Part shown: in pieces, positions 16,001-25,765 of the stretch
How positions within the stretch are numbered: the first letter of the stretch is position 1
Layout of the letters: every line of letters begins with the position of its first letter
Assembly (NCBI GenBank): GCA_947623665.1
Contig: CANQHJ010000012.1
Span: 1-32,816 of the forward strand
Source: an uncultured Bacilli bacterium
GTDB taxonomy: Bacteria > Bacillota_I > Bacilli_A > RF39 > UBA660
Direction: 5' to 3'
DNA: 32,816 nt
The notes under the pieces: model-generated
Database searches by the model: none
Told to the model about the DNA's origin: nothing
The model's input: the letters and a program-made list of their open reading frames with translations, nothing else
Translations under genes and position numbers: made by a program

Positions 16001-16450
16001 CTATTTTTTAAAGACTAAAAGTTGATTTGGAAGAAGATATATTTGTTCATTAAACCTTAAAATATCATCATTATTAATACCATTATTATTAATTATATTT
16101 TGCATTGTATCTCCAGGTTTTGTAAAATAAACTTCTACATTATCACGAGGAACTAATATTTGTTGATTAGGATAAATATAATCATTATTACCTATACCAT
16201 TCAACATCAACAAATAATTAGGTCTTATATTAAACTTTTGAGCTATTCCATAAACAGTATCACCTTTTTGTACAGTATAATAATCAAAAGTACCTGTTGA
16301 TGCAATAGGTATTTTTATACTATCTCCAACATTAAGTCCATAAGTATCTTGTAAATTATTAATATTAATTAAATCAAAAATAGGTATATTAAATTTTTGT
16401 GATAAACTTTCTAAAGTATCTCCTTCTTTTACAACATATACATCATACAT
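16001..16450 (-). CDS. Protein of three LysM repeats without apparent signal peptide
   Basis: YVVKEGDTLESLSQKFNI…, YTVQKGDTVYGIAQKFNI…, YFTKPGDTMQNIINNNGI…. Confidence 0.9.
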   Translation of the reverse strand: MYDVYVVKEGDTLESLSQKFNIPIFDLININNLQDTYGLNVGDSIKIPIASTGTFDYYTVQKGDTVYGIAQKFNIRPNYLLMLNGIGNNDYIYPNQQILVPRDNVEVYFTKPGDTMQNIINNNGINNDDILRFNEQIYLLPNQLLVFKK

Positions 16451-16499
16451 AAATAACCCTCCATAAAAATATATGAAAAGTTATTAACAAAAAGAATAC

Positions 16500-17777
16500 T
16501 TACTTTTTAAAAACGTTAAAAATATTATTTCGAGAAACAAATCTAGAATCTCTAACAAGTGGTTTTAAACCATAGTCAAAATCATAAATATAAGCAGTAT
16601 CACCACTAATACCAAACACACTATCACCTATAACTTTCCATTCTCTAAAATCAACAAAAGAAAATAATTTAACTGGATGATCTAAATCTTCTTTTAATAC
16701 ATACCAATACTCTCCTGCATCATTTTTATAATAATATTTATTATTACTTTCTTTTATTTCTATATTTCCATACTTTTGAGTTAATTCTTCGACATCAACA
16801 GTATTCCTAAAATAATTATCTCTATCGACCATTTCATTTATTCCAACATTAACAAACTCTCTACCATTGTAATATTTTCCAGTAGTTAAATTCTCATTTC
16901 CAACTACTTTAACAGATTTTTGTACAGCATTTATTTCGTACTCTATCTTAGTTGTTTTATCAACAATATAAACTTTATTTCCAACTACACCAGCAAAGTA
17001 AATATTTCTATTAACACCCTCATCTTCTTCTGCTATATAAATAAAATCTTTAAGACCAGTAGTTGCATTTACTAAATAAATTTTATCAAATTTAGGAGGT
17101 GTTCCAGAAATATCAGTATTAACAGTAACATAATAACCTCCTGCTAAAGCAGAAAGTGAATTATCCACTCTATCTTCATTAAACATCTCTACTTCTTTAA
17201 ACATACCTTTTTGTACTAAATACAATTTATTTTTAGCCCATATTGTAACACCAAAATTATCTGGAAAACTAATAGAAGACTGTATATCTTCATGTTGTTC
17301 AAAATCATATCCACCTTCCCAAGATAAACTAGAAAATCCTTCATTTTTCAAAGAGTTAACAAATTCATCAACAACATTATTACCATTTTGTTTTAAATAA
17401 GAATAACTAACAACATTATCTTCTGTTTTACATAAAATTTCTGTAATACTATTATCTTTAAAAACAGGTACAATACATTTCAAACCATCTTTATCAAAAC
17501 TTCTTATATCTTTTACTAATACATTCTGACCATGAAAATTTCTATCCATTAAGTAAGAATATACATCTTTAGTATTACTATTTTCTATTTTAAACTGATA
17601 TAAATTTTTACCGTTAACTTTTTTAAAGGATTCAAAAACATTAAAGTTAACTCCTGATGTATTAATAATATATTTACTATTTTTTTCTGAAATTAAATGG
17701 ATTACACCATATTGATAAACAAGAGATACTATAGCTAACATAAAAACTGTTATAATAACTTTTTTCATCACAATCAT
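16500..17777 (-). CDS. Hypothetical secreted/membrane-anchored protein, 425 aa
   Basis: N-terminal signal/TM segment, beta-rich repetitive C-terminal part; family not identified. Confidence 0.75.
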   Translation of the reverse strand: MIVMKKVIITVFMLAIVSLVYQYGVIHLISEKNSKYIINTSGVNFNVFESFKKVNGKNLYQFKIENSNTKDVYSYLMDRNFHGQNVLVKDIRSFDKDGLKCIVPVFKDNSITEILCKTEDNVVSYSYLKQNGNNVVDEFVNSLKNEGFSSLSWEGGYDFEQHEDIQSSISFPDNFGVTIWAKNKLYLVQKGMFKEVEMFNEDRVDNSLSALAGGYYVTVNTDISGTPPKFDKIYLVNATTGLKDFIYIAEEDEGVNRNIYFAGVVGNKVYIVDKTTKIEYEINAVQKSVKVVGNENLTTGKYYNGREFVNVGINEMVDRDNYFRNTVDVEELTQKYGNIEIKESNNKYYYKNDAGEYWYVLKEDLDHPVKLFSFVDFREWKVIGDSVFGISGDTAYIYDFDYGLKPLVRDSRFVSRNNIFNVFKK

Positions 17778-17856
17778 CTACCTTAGAATAATTATATCAA
17801 AAATAAAAAATGTTTTGAAGTAATAACAAAAACAATTACAAAAATTGACAAAAGAA

Positions 17857-17879
17857 AAAGGAATAAACTTATTCCTTTA
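17857..17879 (-). terminator. Intrinsic terminator overlapping the stop of the 159-aa gene
   Basis: AAAGGAATAAGTTTATTCCTTTTTC. Confidence 0.75.
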
Positions 17880-18348
17880 CTCTAAATGTATTTTCTTTTT
17901 TCTTATTTTTCATATTATAAAAAATATTTTGTTCAATTTCAGATAATGCACTTTTAGAAATATTTGAAAGACAAATATATTCTTTAACAGTATCAATATG
18001 AACTTTACCCCAGAAGATTCCATTAATAACTTTTACATCATTAAACAAGTCTGGTGTTATTGAATTTACAAAATATCCAAACACTACTCTTTTTCTACCA
18101 ACAATTAATCTCTCTGTTGTTACAGCAACCACAGCAGTTGACAACATATCATAAAAACTGTTATTTTTTTGAGCAGGAAAAGCATATAGTACTTTCTCAC
18201 CTGAATTTAAAAACTTTTCAACAACTTCTGAATTTTTTTTCAATCTCCAAGCAATTGTAGTTGGATATTTATTTTTAAAATCTGTTACATATTCATATAC
18301 ACTCTTATATTCTAAATCTTCTTTTTTTATATCTTCATTCATAATCAA
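17869..18348 (-). CDS. Bacterial PH-domain-like protein (YokE-like)
   Basis: GEKVLYAFPAQ … AVVAVTTERLIVGRKRVVFGYFVNSITPDLFNDVKVINGIFWGKVHI pattern. Confidence 0.65.
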   Translation of the reverse strand: MIMNEDIKKEDLEYKSVYEYVTDFKNKYPTTIAWRLKKNSEVVEKFLNSGEKVLYAFPAQKNNSFYDMLSTAVVAVTTERLIVGRKRVVFGYFVNSITPDLFNDVKVINGIFWGKVHIDTVKEYICLSNISKSALSEIEQNIFYNMKNKKKENTFRVKE

Positions 18349-18354
18349 ATACCA

Positions 18355-18960
18355 TTATTCAATAATTCCATTCTTTTTAAATAATTCAATTAAGTTATCT
18401 CCTGTAGTAGCACCAGCAATTGAGTCAACTACTTTTCCACCTTTTACTACAATTGTAGTTGGTGTTCCGAAACTCTCACTAAACATATCATCACTCTTGA
18501 TAAACTTACTTTGATCTTCATCTTCAAATTCATCAGTATTTAAATAATAAATTCTAGCATCTGGATATTGATAAACAACATGTTTCATAATTGGAGTTTC
18601 AATTTGACAATAACTACAAGTTGGTCTTGCAATATAAATAACTGATGGCTCATCTTCATCCATTAATTCTAAATATTTATCAACTGAAACTTCTTCAATA
18701 TCTGCTTGTTCATCCTCACTAATAGATTCTGATTCTTTTTGAAGTGCACTAGTTTGATCATTTCCACTACTTTCTTCTGTACTAGAATTTTTATCTGCTT
18801 TCTTATAATCTTTACTATTATTAGATGCTAAAAAACTACCTCCAAAAATAATAATAACTATAAGAACAACAATTGCCACATTTTTTAGTGTATCAACATT
18901 AAGTTCAATAGTTTTAGTCTCCTTTTTAGTCTTTGAATTACTAGTTTTTTTCTTTTCCAT
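18355..18960 (-). CDS. Membrane-anchored thioredoxin-like protein
   Basis: N-terminal TM, CSYC active site in IARPTCSYCQIETPIM, cis-Pro segment SFGTPTTIVV. Confidence 0.88.
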   Translation of the reverse strand: MEKKKTSNSKTKKETKTIELNVDTLKNVAIVVLIVIIIFGGSFLASNNSKDYKKADKNSSTEESSGNDQTSALQKESESISEDEQADIEEVSVDKYLELMDEDEPSVIYIARPTCSYCQIETPIMKHVVYQYPDARIYYLNTDEFEDEDQSKFIKSDDMFSESFGTPTTIVVKGGKVVDSIAGATTGDNLIELFKKNGIIE

Positions 18961-19011
18961 AATATATGACCTCCCTCTGCTTTTAATTATAACATATTTT
19001 TTATAAAATTA

Positions 19012-20016
19012 CTACTTTTTACTCTTAACTACCCAATAAACAGGCATCAATCTAAGTCCATCACCAATTCCTCCTACTGGTGTATTAATTATCTTTTTAT
19101 TTATATAAAGTTCCGTAGAACTTCCTCCATCAAGGTTAGCAGCATTTATAGCTCCATATTTTTGTAAAATTTCAATTAAATCATTCATAGTTGCTCCAAT
19201 ACTAGAAGGTATTCTTCCATTAATAACAAGAAATAAAACTATTCCATCTCTTCTTTGACCAATTGCACTACGTGGTGCAACTCCCCATCCACCATTTCCT
19301 TTAACTTTAACATTTTTTCCATTAATTATTAGAAAAGGACCAAACTCTATTGCATCTCTATACCCTTGCTTCAAAGCTTCATCTTTACTAAATTTGCCAA
19401 GTATCAATTTATTATCTTTATCAAATCCAATAAATCCTCCCACACTTGTAGAATTTTTATAATCACTTATAATTTTACCATTTTTAATAACAACACCATG
19501 TGCTATACCACCATTACTTTTCCACATAGGATCATAAAAACCTCCTGCATTCATAGAAACAATAGCCTTTTCTCTTTTAGAAACAGTAGTAATCTTTTCT
19601 CCTTTTTCTCCTAAATATTTACTAACACCAATAGTTACTACAGAAGGATCATATATTGCAACCAAAAACCCCCTATATCCTTTACCGTTAATATTAATAA
19701 CTTTATACAAATCATCTTTATCTCTATTTAATATTTTTTTATCATAAGAATTCTTTATTACTATATCCTCATCAAATTTATAAAGACTCTTATCTGTTAC
19801 TTCATCAGTCTCTTCTATCTTATTTTTATCAAGTACCTCATAAATAGTTTTTTCACTATAAAATAAATTTGCAATATATCTATGATTCATAGTAGTCATA
19901 CTAGTAGTAATTAAAAAATCTCTAAAATTTGAATAAGGACCATATAAAAGAAATAAAAAAACTAATAAAATACTAATAATAAATACTATTATAAATAAAC
20001 CTATCTTTTTCTTCAT
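19012..20016 (-). CDS. Phosphodiester glycosidase (NAGPA/DUF2233) family protein, membrane-anchored
   Basis: SMNAGGFYDP, GPFLIINGK, APRSAIGQRRDGIVLFLVINGR, NAANLDGGSSTELYI. Confidence 0.9.
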   Translation of the reverse strand: MKKKIGLFIIVFIISILLVFLFLLYGPYSNFRDFLITTSMTTMNHRYIANLFYSEKTIYEVLDKNKIEETDEVTDKSLYKFDEDIVIKNSYDKKILNRDKDDLYKVININGKGYRGFLVAIYDPSVVTIGVSKYLGEKGEKITTVSKREKAIVSMNAGGFYDPMWKSNGGIAHGVVIKNGKIISDYKNSTSVGGFIGFDKDNKLILGKFSKDEALKQGYRDAIEFGPFLIINGKNVKVKGNGGWGVAPRSAIGQRRDGIVLFLVINGRIPSSIGATMNDLIEILQKYGAINAANLDGGSSTELYINKKIINTPVGGIGDGLRLMPVYWVVKSKK

Positions 20017-20031
20017 ATAATCACCTAATAA

Positions 20032-20056
20032 AAAAATTGGAATTATCCAATTTTTG
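20032..20056 (-). terminator. Intrinsic terminator
   Basis: AAAAATTGGATAATTCCAATTTTTT. Confidence 0.8.
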
Positions 20057-20057
20057 A

Positions 20058-20489
20058 TTAATTTTCTTTATTAGCATTAGCTTTAGTAGCATCATCCTCG
20101 TTTGGAGTAGTCTGAGTATCTTGTCCACCTGGAACCCATTGTATTACACCTTGCCCATTACTTGCAGCATTCCAACATTCATTGAATGAAAAAGAATCAC
20201 CAGAAATTTTGACTACAGTAGAAATAGTCATATTAATCATATATGGTAAAAAGAAGATAATAACAGCAGATGCAACTTTATGAAGTAAAACTCTAGGTAC
20301 AACCCTATCAGGTCTTTTTCCATGAGGATCTTTTTCATCAAAAACATCAGGTGAAAAAACCATTTTACCAACTGAAATAATTGCAGATGCAATAAGAAGG
20401 ATTGGTACTATAACCTGAAAAACAGTCATTATATTTTTAAATATCATAATAAATGCAGCCATCAAAGCATCAGAACACCTTGCACCCAT
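20058..20489 (-). CDS. Hypothetical two-TM small membrane protein (VirB2/TrbC-like topology)
   Basis: Two TM helices separated by a short basic loop; own terminator. Confidence 0.65.
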   Translation of the reverse strand: MGARCSDALMAAFIMIFKNIMTVFQVIVPILLIASAIISVGKMVFSPDVFDEKDPHGKRPDRVVPRVLLHKVASAVIIFFLPYMINMTISTVVKISGDSFSFNECWNAASNGQGVIQWVPGGQDTQTTPNEDDATKANANKEN

Positions 20490-20503
20490 AAAAACACCTC
20501 TTC

Positions 20504-21106
20504 CTATTTTTTCTCACTAACAGCAATACCATCACCAACTTGATAAATCTTAGTAGAAAACTCTGTATTATTAGCTAAAAAAGTATGATAATCTCTAATC
20601 TTTCTAACTAGAGCTCGTAAATTTTTACTTTTTATTTCACTTTCATCTTTTTGCAAATACCCATGAAAATACATATTATCCGTAATAATAAATCCATGAT
20701 CATTTAAGTTAGATTCAAACTTTTTAAAAAAGTTTGTATTCTGACCCTTAGCAGCATCTATAAAAATCATATCATATTTATCAGATATTTTAACATCAAG
20801 AGCATCCCTAAAAAGTAATTGTATTCTATTTTCTAAACCAAATTTTTTAACATTCCTAACTGCCTCTAAATAGCGCTTTTCATCTCTCTCAATAGATGTA
20901 ATTGTAATTTTTGGATAACAAAGAGCCATCATAATTGCAGAATATCCAATTGCAGTACCTATCTCTAAAACACTTTTTATTTGATGACTAATTATAAATG
21001 TCGTCAAATAATCAATACCCTCTTCTTGCATAATAGGAATATTTTCACTTTTGGCATACTCTCTAATTTCTTTTAATTTAGTATGATAAACGCCTACCAT
21101 ATCCAA
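20504..21106 (-). CDS. trmR: O-methyltransferase, likely tRNA 5-hydroxyuridine methyltransferase
   Basis: SAM-binding VLEIGTAIGYSAIMMA, DMIFIDAAKGQ; adjacent to mltG as in Bacillus yrrM. Confidence 0.85.
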   Translation of the reverse strand: MDMVGVYHTKLKEIREYAKSENIPIMQEEGIDYLTTFIISHQIKSVLEIGTAIGYSAIMMALCYPKITITSIERDEKRYLEAVRNVKKFGLENRIQLLFRDALDVKISDKYDMIFIDAAKGQNTNFFKKFESNLNDHGFIITDNMYFHGYLQKDESEIKSKNLRALVRKIRDYHTFLANNTEFSTKIYQVGDGIAVSEKK

Positions 21107-22167
21107 TCACCATTATCCTTTATTTGTTGTATATTTTTATTATGTTCTACAATAGTCTTTGAATAATAAACTTTCCTTTTTTTATCTGTTACATAAAATA
21201 AATAATCATTATCCTCAGGCTCAATTGCACTTCTTAATGCTTCAACAGAAGGATTACAAATAGGTCCAACTGGAAGCCCTTTCATTTGTAAAGATCTAGT
21301 ATTATAATCATTAAAAACACTAAGTTCTTCTTCTTTTAAATCCCTATCCATTGGAATATGTAAAGAATAATATGTAGTTGCATCAACTCCTAAATTCATT
21401 CCACTATTTAATCTATTTAGAAAAATCCCTACTACAATCTTCATATCTTCTTCTGTTGGAACTTCCAACTCAGCCATAGAAGCCATAGTAAAATATTGAT
21501 GTATATTAAATTCATCTTGTTCTTGTAATTGTTTTTTATAAGGTTCAAGTTCTATCTCAGTTTGTTTTAACATCTTCTCAATTATATCTTCACTACTAAC
21601 ATCTTTATTCTTAAATTCATAAGTATTAGGTGCTAAATAACCTTCAAGAGCATAATAAATTTTATCATTTAAAACTTCATCAGTTAAAAACCAATATTCT
21701 TTAATAAGTTTTTTTACATATTCCTTATCATTAACTTTTGCAATAAACTCATCACTTTTTATATTTGTCTTCTCTGCAATAGTATTTGCATAATCGGTAA
21801 TTTTCTCTCCCTCTCTAAAAGTAATATTTACCGCATCAGGATTATAAACACTTCCCTTTTTTAACTCACTTATTATTTTTTGAGTAGTCATATTTTTCTT
21901 TAGTAAATATGCAGATGCCTTTAAAGATGCTTTATCTATTTTAACCATTAATTTAAAGAAAAACTCACTTTTAATCAAATGTTTTTCTTTTAACTCACGA
22001 GCAATTCTATTTGTAGACATTCCTTTTGCAACAATAACTTCAACATCTGCCTTAGAATTAGAGTCTACTGGACTATTACAATATTGATAATAAAAAAAAC
22101 TTCCAATAAGAGCAAATCCACATAATACTAATAATGTAATTATAAAATTTCTCATTACTTCCTCCAA
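21094..22167 (-). CDS. mltG: Endolytic murein transglycosylase MltG (YceG-like)
   Basis: ASMAELEVPTEEDMKIVVGIFLNRLNSGMNLGVDATTYYSL, GLPVGPICNPSVEALRSAIEP. Confidence 0.94.
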   Translation of the reverse strand: MEEVMRNFIITLLVLCGFALIGSFFYYQYCNSPVDSNSKADVEVIVAKGMSTNRIARELKEKHLIKSEFFFKLMVKIDKASLKASAYLLKKNMTTQKIISELKKGSVYNPDAVNITFREGEKITDYANTIAEKTNIKSDEFIAKVNDKEYVKKLIKEYWFLTDEVLNDKIYYALEGYLAPNTYEFKNKDVSSEDIIEKMLKQTEIELEPYKKQLQEQDEFNIHQYFTMASMAELEVPTEEDMKIVVGIFLNRLNSGMNLGVDATTYYSLHIPMDRDLKEEELSVFNDYNTRSLQMKGLPVGPICNPSVEALRSAIEPEDNDYLFYVTDKKRKVYYSKTIVEHNKNIQQIKDNGDWIW

Positions 22168-22178
22168 TATAATTAGTA

Positions 22179-22463
22179 TTATTTATTTTCATCTATTTTA
22201 TTTTTTATTTCCTCTTGTAATGTATTAAGTATAGTCTCAATTACTTTCCATTCCTTTTCAGTTTTTATAGCTTCTAACTTAGTCTTCTCTTCACCAGGAT
22301 TATAAGTAGATGCAAAAACCTGTACATTTCCTTTATCATCATAACTATTGTCAGTATAAACTATATAACTTTTTTTAGTCTCCTCACTATCAAAAGTAAA
22401 TAAAACATCATAAATAACTTCTTTACCATTCTCATCAATTAAACTAAATCTATTCTTTTCCAT
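22179..22463 (-). CDS. DUF1292 (YrzB-like) protein
   Basis: DENGKEVIYDVLFTFDSEETKKSYIVYTD; position between mltG and ruvX. Confidence 0.88.
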   Translation of the reverse strand: MEKNRFSLIDENGKEVIYDVLFTFDSEETKKSYIVYTDNSYDDKGNVQVFASTYNPGEEKTKLEAIKTEKEWKVIETILNTLQEEIKNKIDENK

Positions 22464-22464
22464 A

Positions 22465-22881
22465 TTATTTATCCTTTCTTTCTAAAAAGCTTTGTAAAAT
22501 TATTGTTGCGGCCATACTATCAATAACTTTCTTTCTATTCTTACGAGTAGTATTATTAGAGATAAGTATTCTCTCAGCCTCTACAGTTGTAAGACGTTCG
22601 TCTTCAAGATGAACTTTAATACCTATACTCTTTTCTAACTTTTCTTTAAAAGATAAACTAATCTCTCCTTTAAAACCTATAGTATTATCCATATTTTTAG
22701 GAAAACCTAAAACAATCTCATCAATACCTTCATCCTTAACAATATTTTTTACTTCACTTACCAATTTATCATATTCTTCATTATGTCTAAGTACCTTATA
22801 ACTAGAAGCAATAATACCCCTACTATCGGATATAGCAATACCAAGTGTTCTACTACCTAAATCAAGACCTAAATATCTCAT
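22465..22881 (-). CDS. ruvX: Holliday junction resolvase RuvX / YqgF pre-16S rRNA nuclease
   Basis: LGLDLGSRTLGIAISD, LGFPKNMDNTIG, HLEDERLTTVEAERIL. Confidence 0.95.
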   Translation of the reverse strand: MRYLGLDLGSRTLGIAISDSRGIIASSYKVLRHNEEYDKLVSEVKNIVKDEGIDEIVLGFPKNMDNTIGFKGEISLSFKEKLEKSIGIKVHLEDERLTTVEAERILISNNTTRKNRKKVIDSMAATIILQSFLERKDK

Positions 22882-23129
22882 TTACTATCTTTAAAGTTTT
22901 TGAATAAAACTTCTACTATTCCTGTTCTATCTAATCTTTGAATTTTACTTCTAGAATCTTTAAAAGAAGAAATATACCCAGGATCACCACTAATTAAATA
23001 TCCAACTATTTGATTAGTAGCATTATATCCTCTCTCTTCTAAAGCATCATAAACTTCTTCTAAAACACTTTTTACTTCTTCTGCTTTAATATCATCAACA
23101 GAAAATAAATTAGTTTCAAGAGACATCAT
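22878..23129 (-). CDS. ireB: IreB family regulatory phosphoprotein (DUF965)
   Basis: VYDALEERGYNATNQIVGYLISGDPGYISS. Confidence 0.93.
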   Translation of the reverse strand: MMSLETNLFSVDDIKAEEVKSVLEEVYDALEERGYNATNQIVGYLISGDPGYISSFKDSRSKIQRLDRTGIVEVLFKNFKDSK

Positions 23130-23184
23130 ATCACTCCCATCGTACTTATATACATTTTAACATTTTATTTAGATACTTGCAAAC

Positions 23185-24336
23185 CTAAGCATAGAAAAAT
23201 ACCATATAAACTAAAAATAAAATGTAAATTGCTGAAATAATCAAACCATTAACTTTCTCAAATGTACTACTCTTATATTTAATTCCTAAACCAATAGTTA
23301 TTAAAAATCCACCAATTAATCCTCCAATATGAGCAAAATTATCTACACCTTTTAACATAAAACCTAAAGCAAGATTCAAAACTATCAAAGGAATAATCTG
23401 ACTTCTAATAATATTTCCAAGATACACTCTATAATGATATCCAAAATAAACTAAAGAGCCCATAAGTCCAAATACTGCACCACTTGCTCCAATAGATACA
23501 CCATTTTGTAAAAATAACATAGACATTAAACTTCCACTAATTGCACTAAATAAATATATTATCAAAAATTTAAACTTTCCAACAAAACTTTCAAGCTGAC
23601 TACCAATTACAAAAAGCGCATAACAATTACAAAGTAAATGTAAAATACCACCATGTAAAAATGAACATGTTAAAAGTCTATAATATCCTCCCATTTTAAC
23701 ATAAGGACCATATAAAGCAAAATAATTAATTATTTTATCATAAACATTAAACAATATAGGTATAACATATAAAATAACACATAAAGTAATTAAAGAAAAT
23801 GTAATAACTGGATACTTAGGTTTAAATATTTCTTCTACTTGATCAGCATCATCCTTATTATGCTTATTAATATCATTAGTTATCTTAACAAAAAGTTCCA
23901 TTCCTTCTTCTGAATATTTCATTTTACTAGTCAAATCAGGAAATTTACTTTTAACAATATCACTTTTATCTAAATCTTTCTCTTCTAAGACACTAATACA
24001 ATCAATATTTTTAACATCTTCATCCAAACTAACATTATCACCTAAATCTAAGAAAATACTTAAAGCATTAATATTAAAAGATAACGTTTTTGCTTTAATC
24101 TTTCTCATAATTCTACGTGTTTTAAATATATCAAAATTAAATTGTTCATCATTATGAATATAATTAGAAACTATACGAACAATCTTATAATCTTCATCCA
24201 TATTTTCAAGCCAAATCTCATTCTCAGCTCCTTGTAAAATAATAGGATTATAGTTTTTCTCTGTAATAAAATAATGAAGTAGTTTCATAACAATAATATT
24301 TTTATCATCTAAAAGCCCTTCTATATTTTGTTCCAT
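23185..24336 (-). CDS. Rhomboid family intramembrane serine protease with N-terminal cytosolic domain
   Basis: RLLTCSFLHGGILHLLCNCYAL, GASGAVFGL, HIGGLIGG. Confidence 0.95.
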   Translation of the reverse strand: MEQNIEGLLDDKNIIVMKLLHYFITEKNYNPIILQGAENEIWLENMDEDYKIVRIVSNYIHNDEQFNFDIFKTRRIMRKIKAKTLSFNINALSIFLDLGDNVSLDEDVKNIDCISVLEEKDLDKSDIVKSKFPDLTSKMKYSEEGMELFVKITNDINKHNKDDADQVEEIFKPKYPVITFSLITLCVILYVIPILFNVYDKIINYFALYGPYVKMGGYYRLLTCSFLHGGILHLLCNCYALFVIGSQLESFVGKFKFLIIYLFSAISGSLMSMLFLQNGVSIGASGAVFGLMGSLVYFGYHYRVYLGNIIRSQIIPLIVLNLALGFMLKGVDNFAHIGGLIGGFLITIGLGIKYKSSTFEKVNGLIISAIYILFLVYMVFFYA

Positions 24337-24397
24337 GATAAAACCTCCTTTTTTTCATTAATAATATTATATAACAAAACATAAGATATTAAAAGAG

Positions 24398-24871
24398 GTG
24401 AAAGAAATGAAAAAATTAATTATTTTTATTTTAATACTACTACCTTGGTTTTTATCATCCCTAGTTCCAATAGATAAAGAGTTTTATAATAGTCTTGTTT
24501 TACCTTTCTTTACACCACCACCAATATTTTTTGGTATTGCTTGGAGTATTACTTATTTTCTTATTACTTTAAATATTTATAGTATTTTAAAAAACTATAA
24601 CTTTAAACTAAAAGATGTAGAAAAATCATACAAAAGAATTCTCTTAATAAATTATATTACTAATCAATCTTTCCAACCTGTATTCTTCTTATTAAGAAGT
24701 CCATTCTTAGGCTTTGTATCATCAATATCAACTTTTATAACCACTCTCTATCTTTATGAAGAAACTGGAAGTATAAGAGAAAAAAGTACAAAATATTTAA
24801 ATATGTATGTACTTTTAAGTCTTTTTGCAACTGTTTTATCAGTTACTATTTATATTTTAAATGTTAAATAA
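24398..24871 (+). CDS. tspO: TspO/MBR family protein
   Basis: LVLPFFTPPPIFFGIAWSITYFLIT and NYITNQSFQPVFFLLRSP; 5-TM size. Confidence 0.85.
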   Translation: MKEMKKLIIFILILLPWFLSSLVPIDKEFYNSLVLPFFTPPPIFFGIAWSITYFLITLNIYSILKNYNFKLKDVEKSYKRILLINYITNQSFQPVFFLLRSPFLGFVSSISTFITTLYLYEETGSIREKSTKYLNMYVLLSLFATVLSVTIYILNVK

Positions 24872-25765
24872 TTAATCTTCAAAACTTTTAAGCATTTCCA
24901 AAAATTCACGTGGTGGATCAACTTCAAAATATAAATGTTCTCCTGTAATAGGATGTACAAATTCTATTGATTTAGAATGTAACATTTGACCAAAGCCACT
25001 TGCTTTTTTATTAGAATAAACTGGATCATTAACAATAGGATGTCCAATATATTTCATATGCACTCTAATTTGATGAGTACGACCAGTCTCTAACTCACAC
25101 TCTACCAAAGTAGCATTCTTAAATCTTTTTAACACTTTAAAATTAGTAATAGACCTCTTAGCTCCATCAACTATTGCCTGTCTTTGTCTATTATGTGGAT
25201 CTCTTCCAATAGGAGCATCTATCTTTCCACTAGAATGCATAATTTCACCATAAACAAGTGCTAAATAATGACGTTTTACCTTTTTTTCTTTAATCATTTT
25301 TGAAAGAAGTTCTAAAGTATTATCATCTTTTGCAACCACCATTAAACCACTTGTATCCTTATCAAGACGATGAACAATACCAGGACGCATATTAGAAAGA
25401 TTATCAAGATGTAGATAATATGCTAAAGCATTAACCAAAGTATGAGAGAAATGTCCTGCAGCTGGATGAACAACCATACCACTTTCTTTATTTATAATCA
25501 TTAAGTATTTATCTTCATAAACTATATCAAGCTTTATATCCTCAGGTTCAACTTTACTACTCTCTTCTACAATAGTAACTTTTACTAAATCACCCTCACG
25601 TACTTTATAATTATTACTAATAACTTTACCATTAACTAAAACTAACTCTTTAAGAATAAGTTTTTGAACTTTACTACGAGACAAGTCTAGTTTTTCACTT
25701 AAATACTTATCAATTCTTTCTTTTGAATTTTCTTTTTCTACTATCATATGCCCCTCCTTTTTCAC
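24872..25765 (-). CDS. rluD: RluA/RluD-family 23S rRNA pseudouridine synthase
   Basis: S4-like N-terminus; PGIVHRLDKDTSGLMVVAK; GRTHQIRVHMKYIGHPI. Internal MIVEK start (~25747) is likely. Confidence 0.94.
   Translation of the reverse strand: MKKEGHMIVEKENSKERIDKYLSEKLDLSRSKVQKLILKELVLVNGKVISNNYKVREGDLVKVTIVEESSKVEPEDIKLDIVYEDKYLMIINKESGMVVHPAAGHFSHTLVNALAYYLHLDNLSNMRPGIVHRLDKDTSGLMVVAKDDNTLELLSKMIKEKKVKRHYLALVYGEIMHSSGKIDAPIGRDPHNRQRQAIVDGAKRSITNFKVLKRFKNATLVECELETGRTHQIRVHMKYIGHPIVNDPVYSNKKASGFGQMLHSKSIEFVHPITGEHLYFEVDPPREFLEMLKSFED

Noticed and set aside
18054-18260. 68-aa plus-strand ORF (Q/L-rich)
   Set aside because: Antisense to the PH-like gene; composition typical of a spurious frame.
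19366-19614. 82-aa plus-strand ORF
   Set aside because: Antisense to the phosphodiester glycosidase gene; no family.
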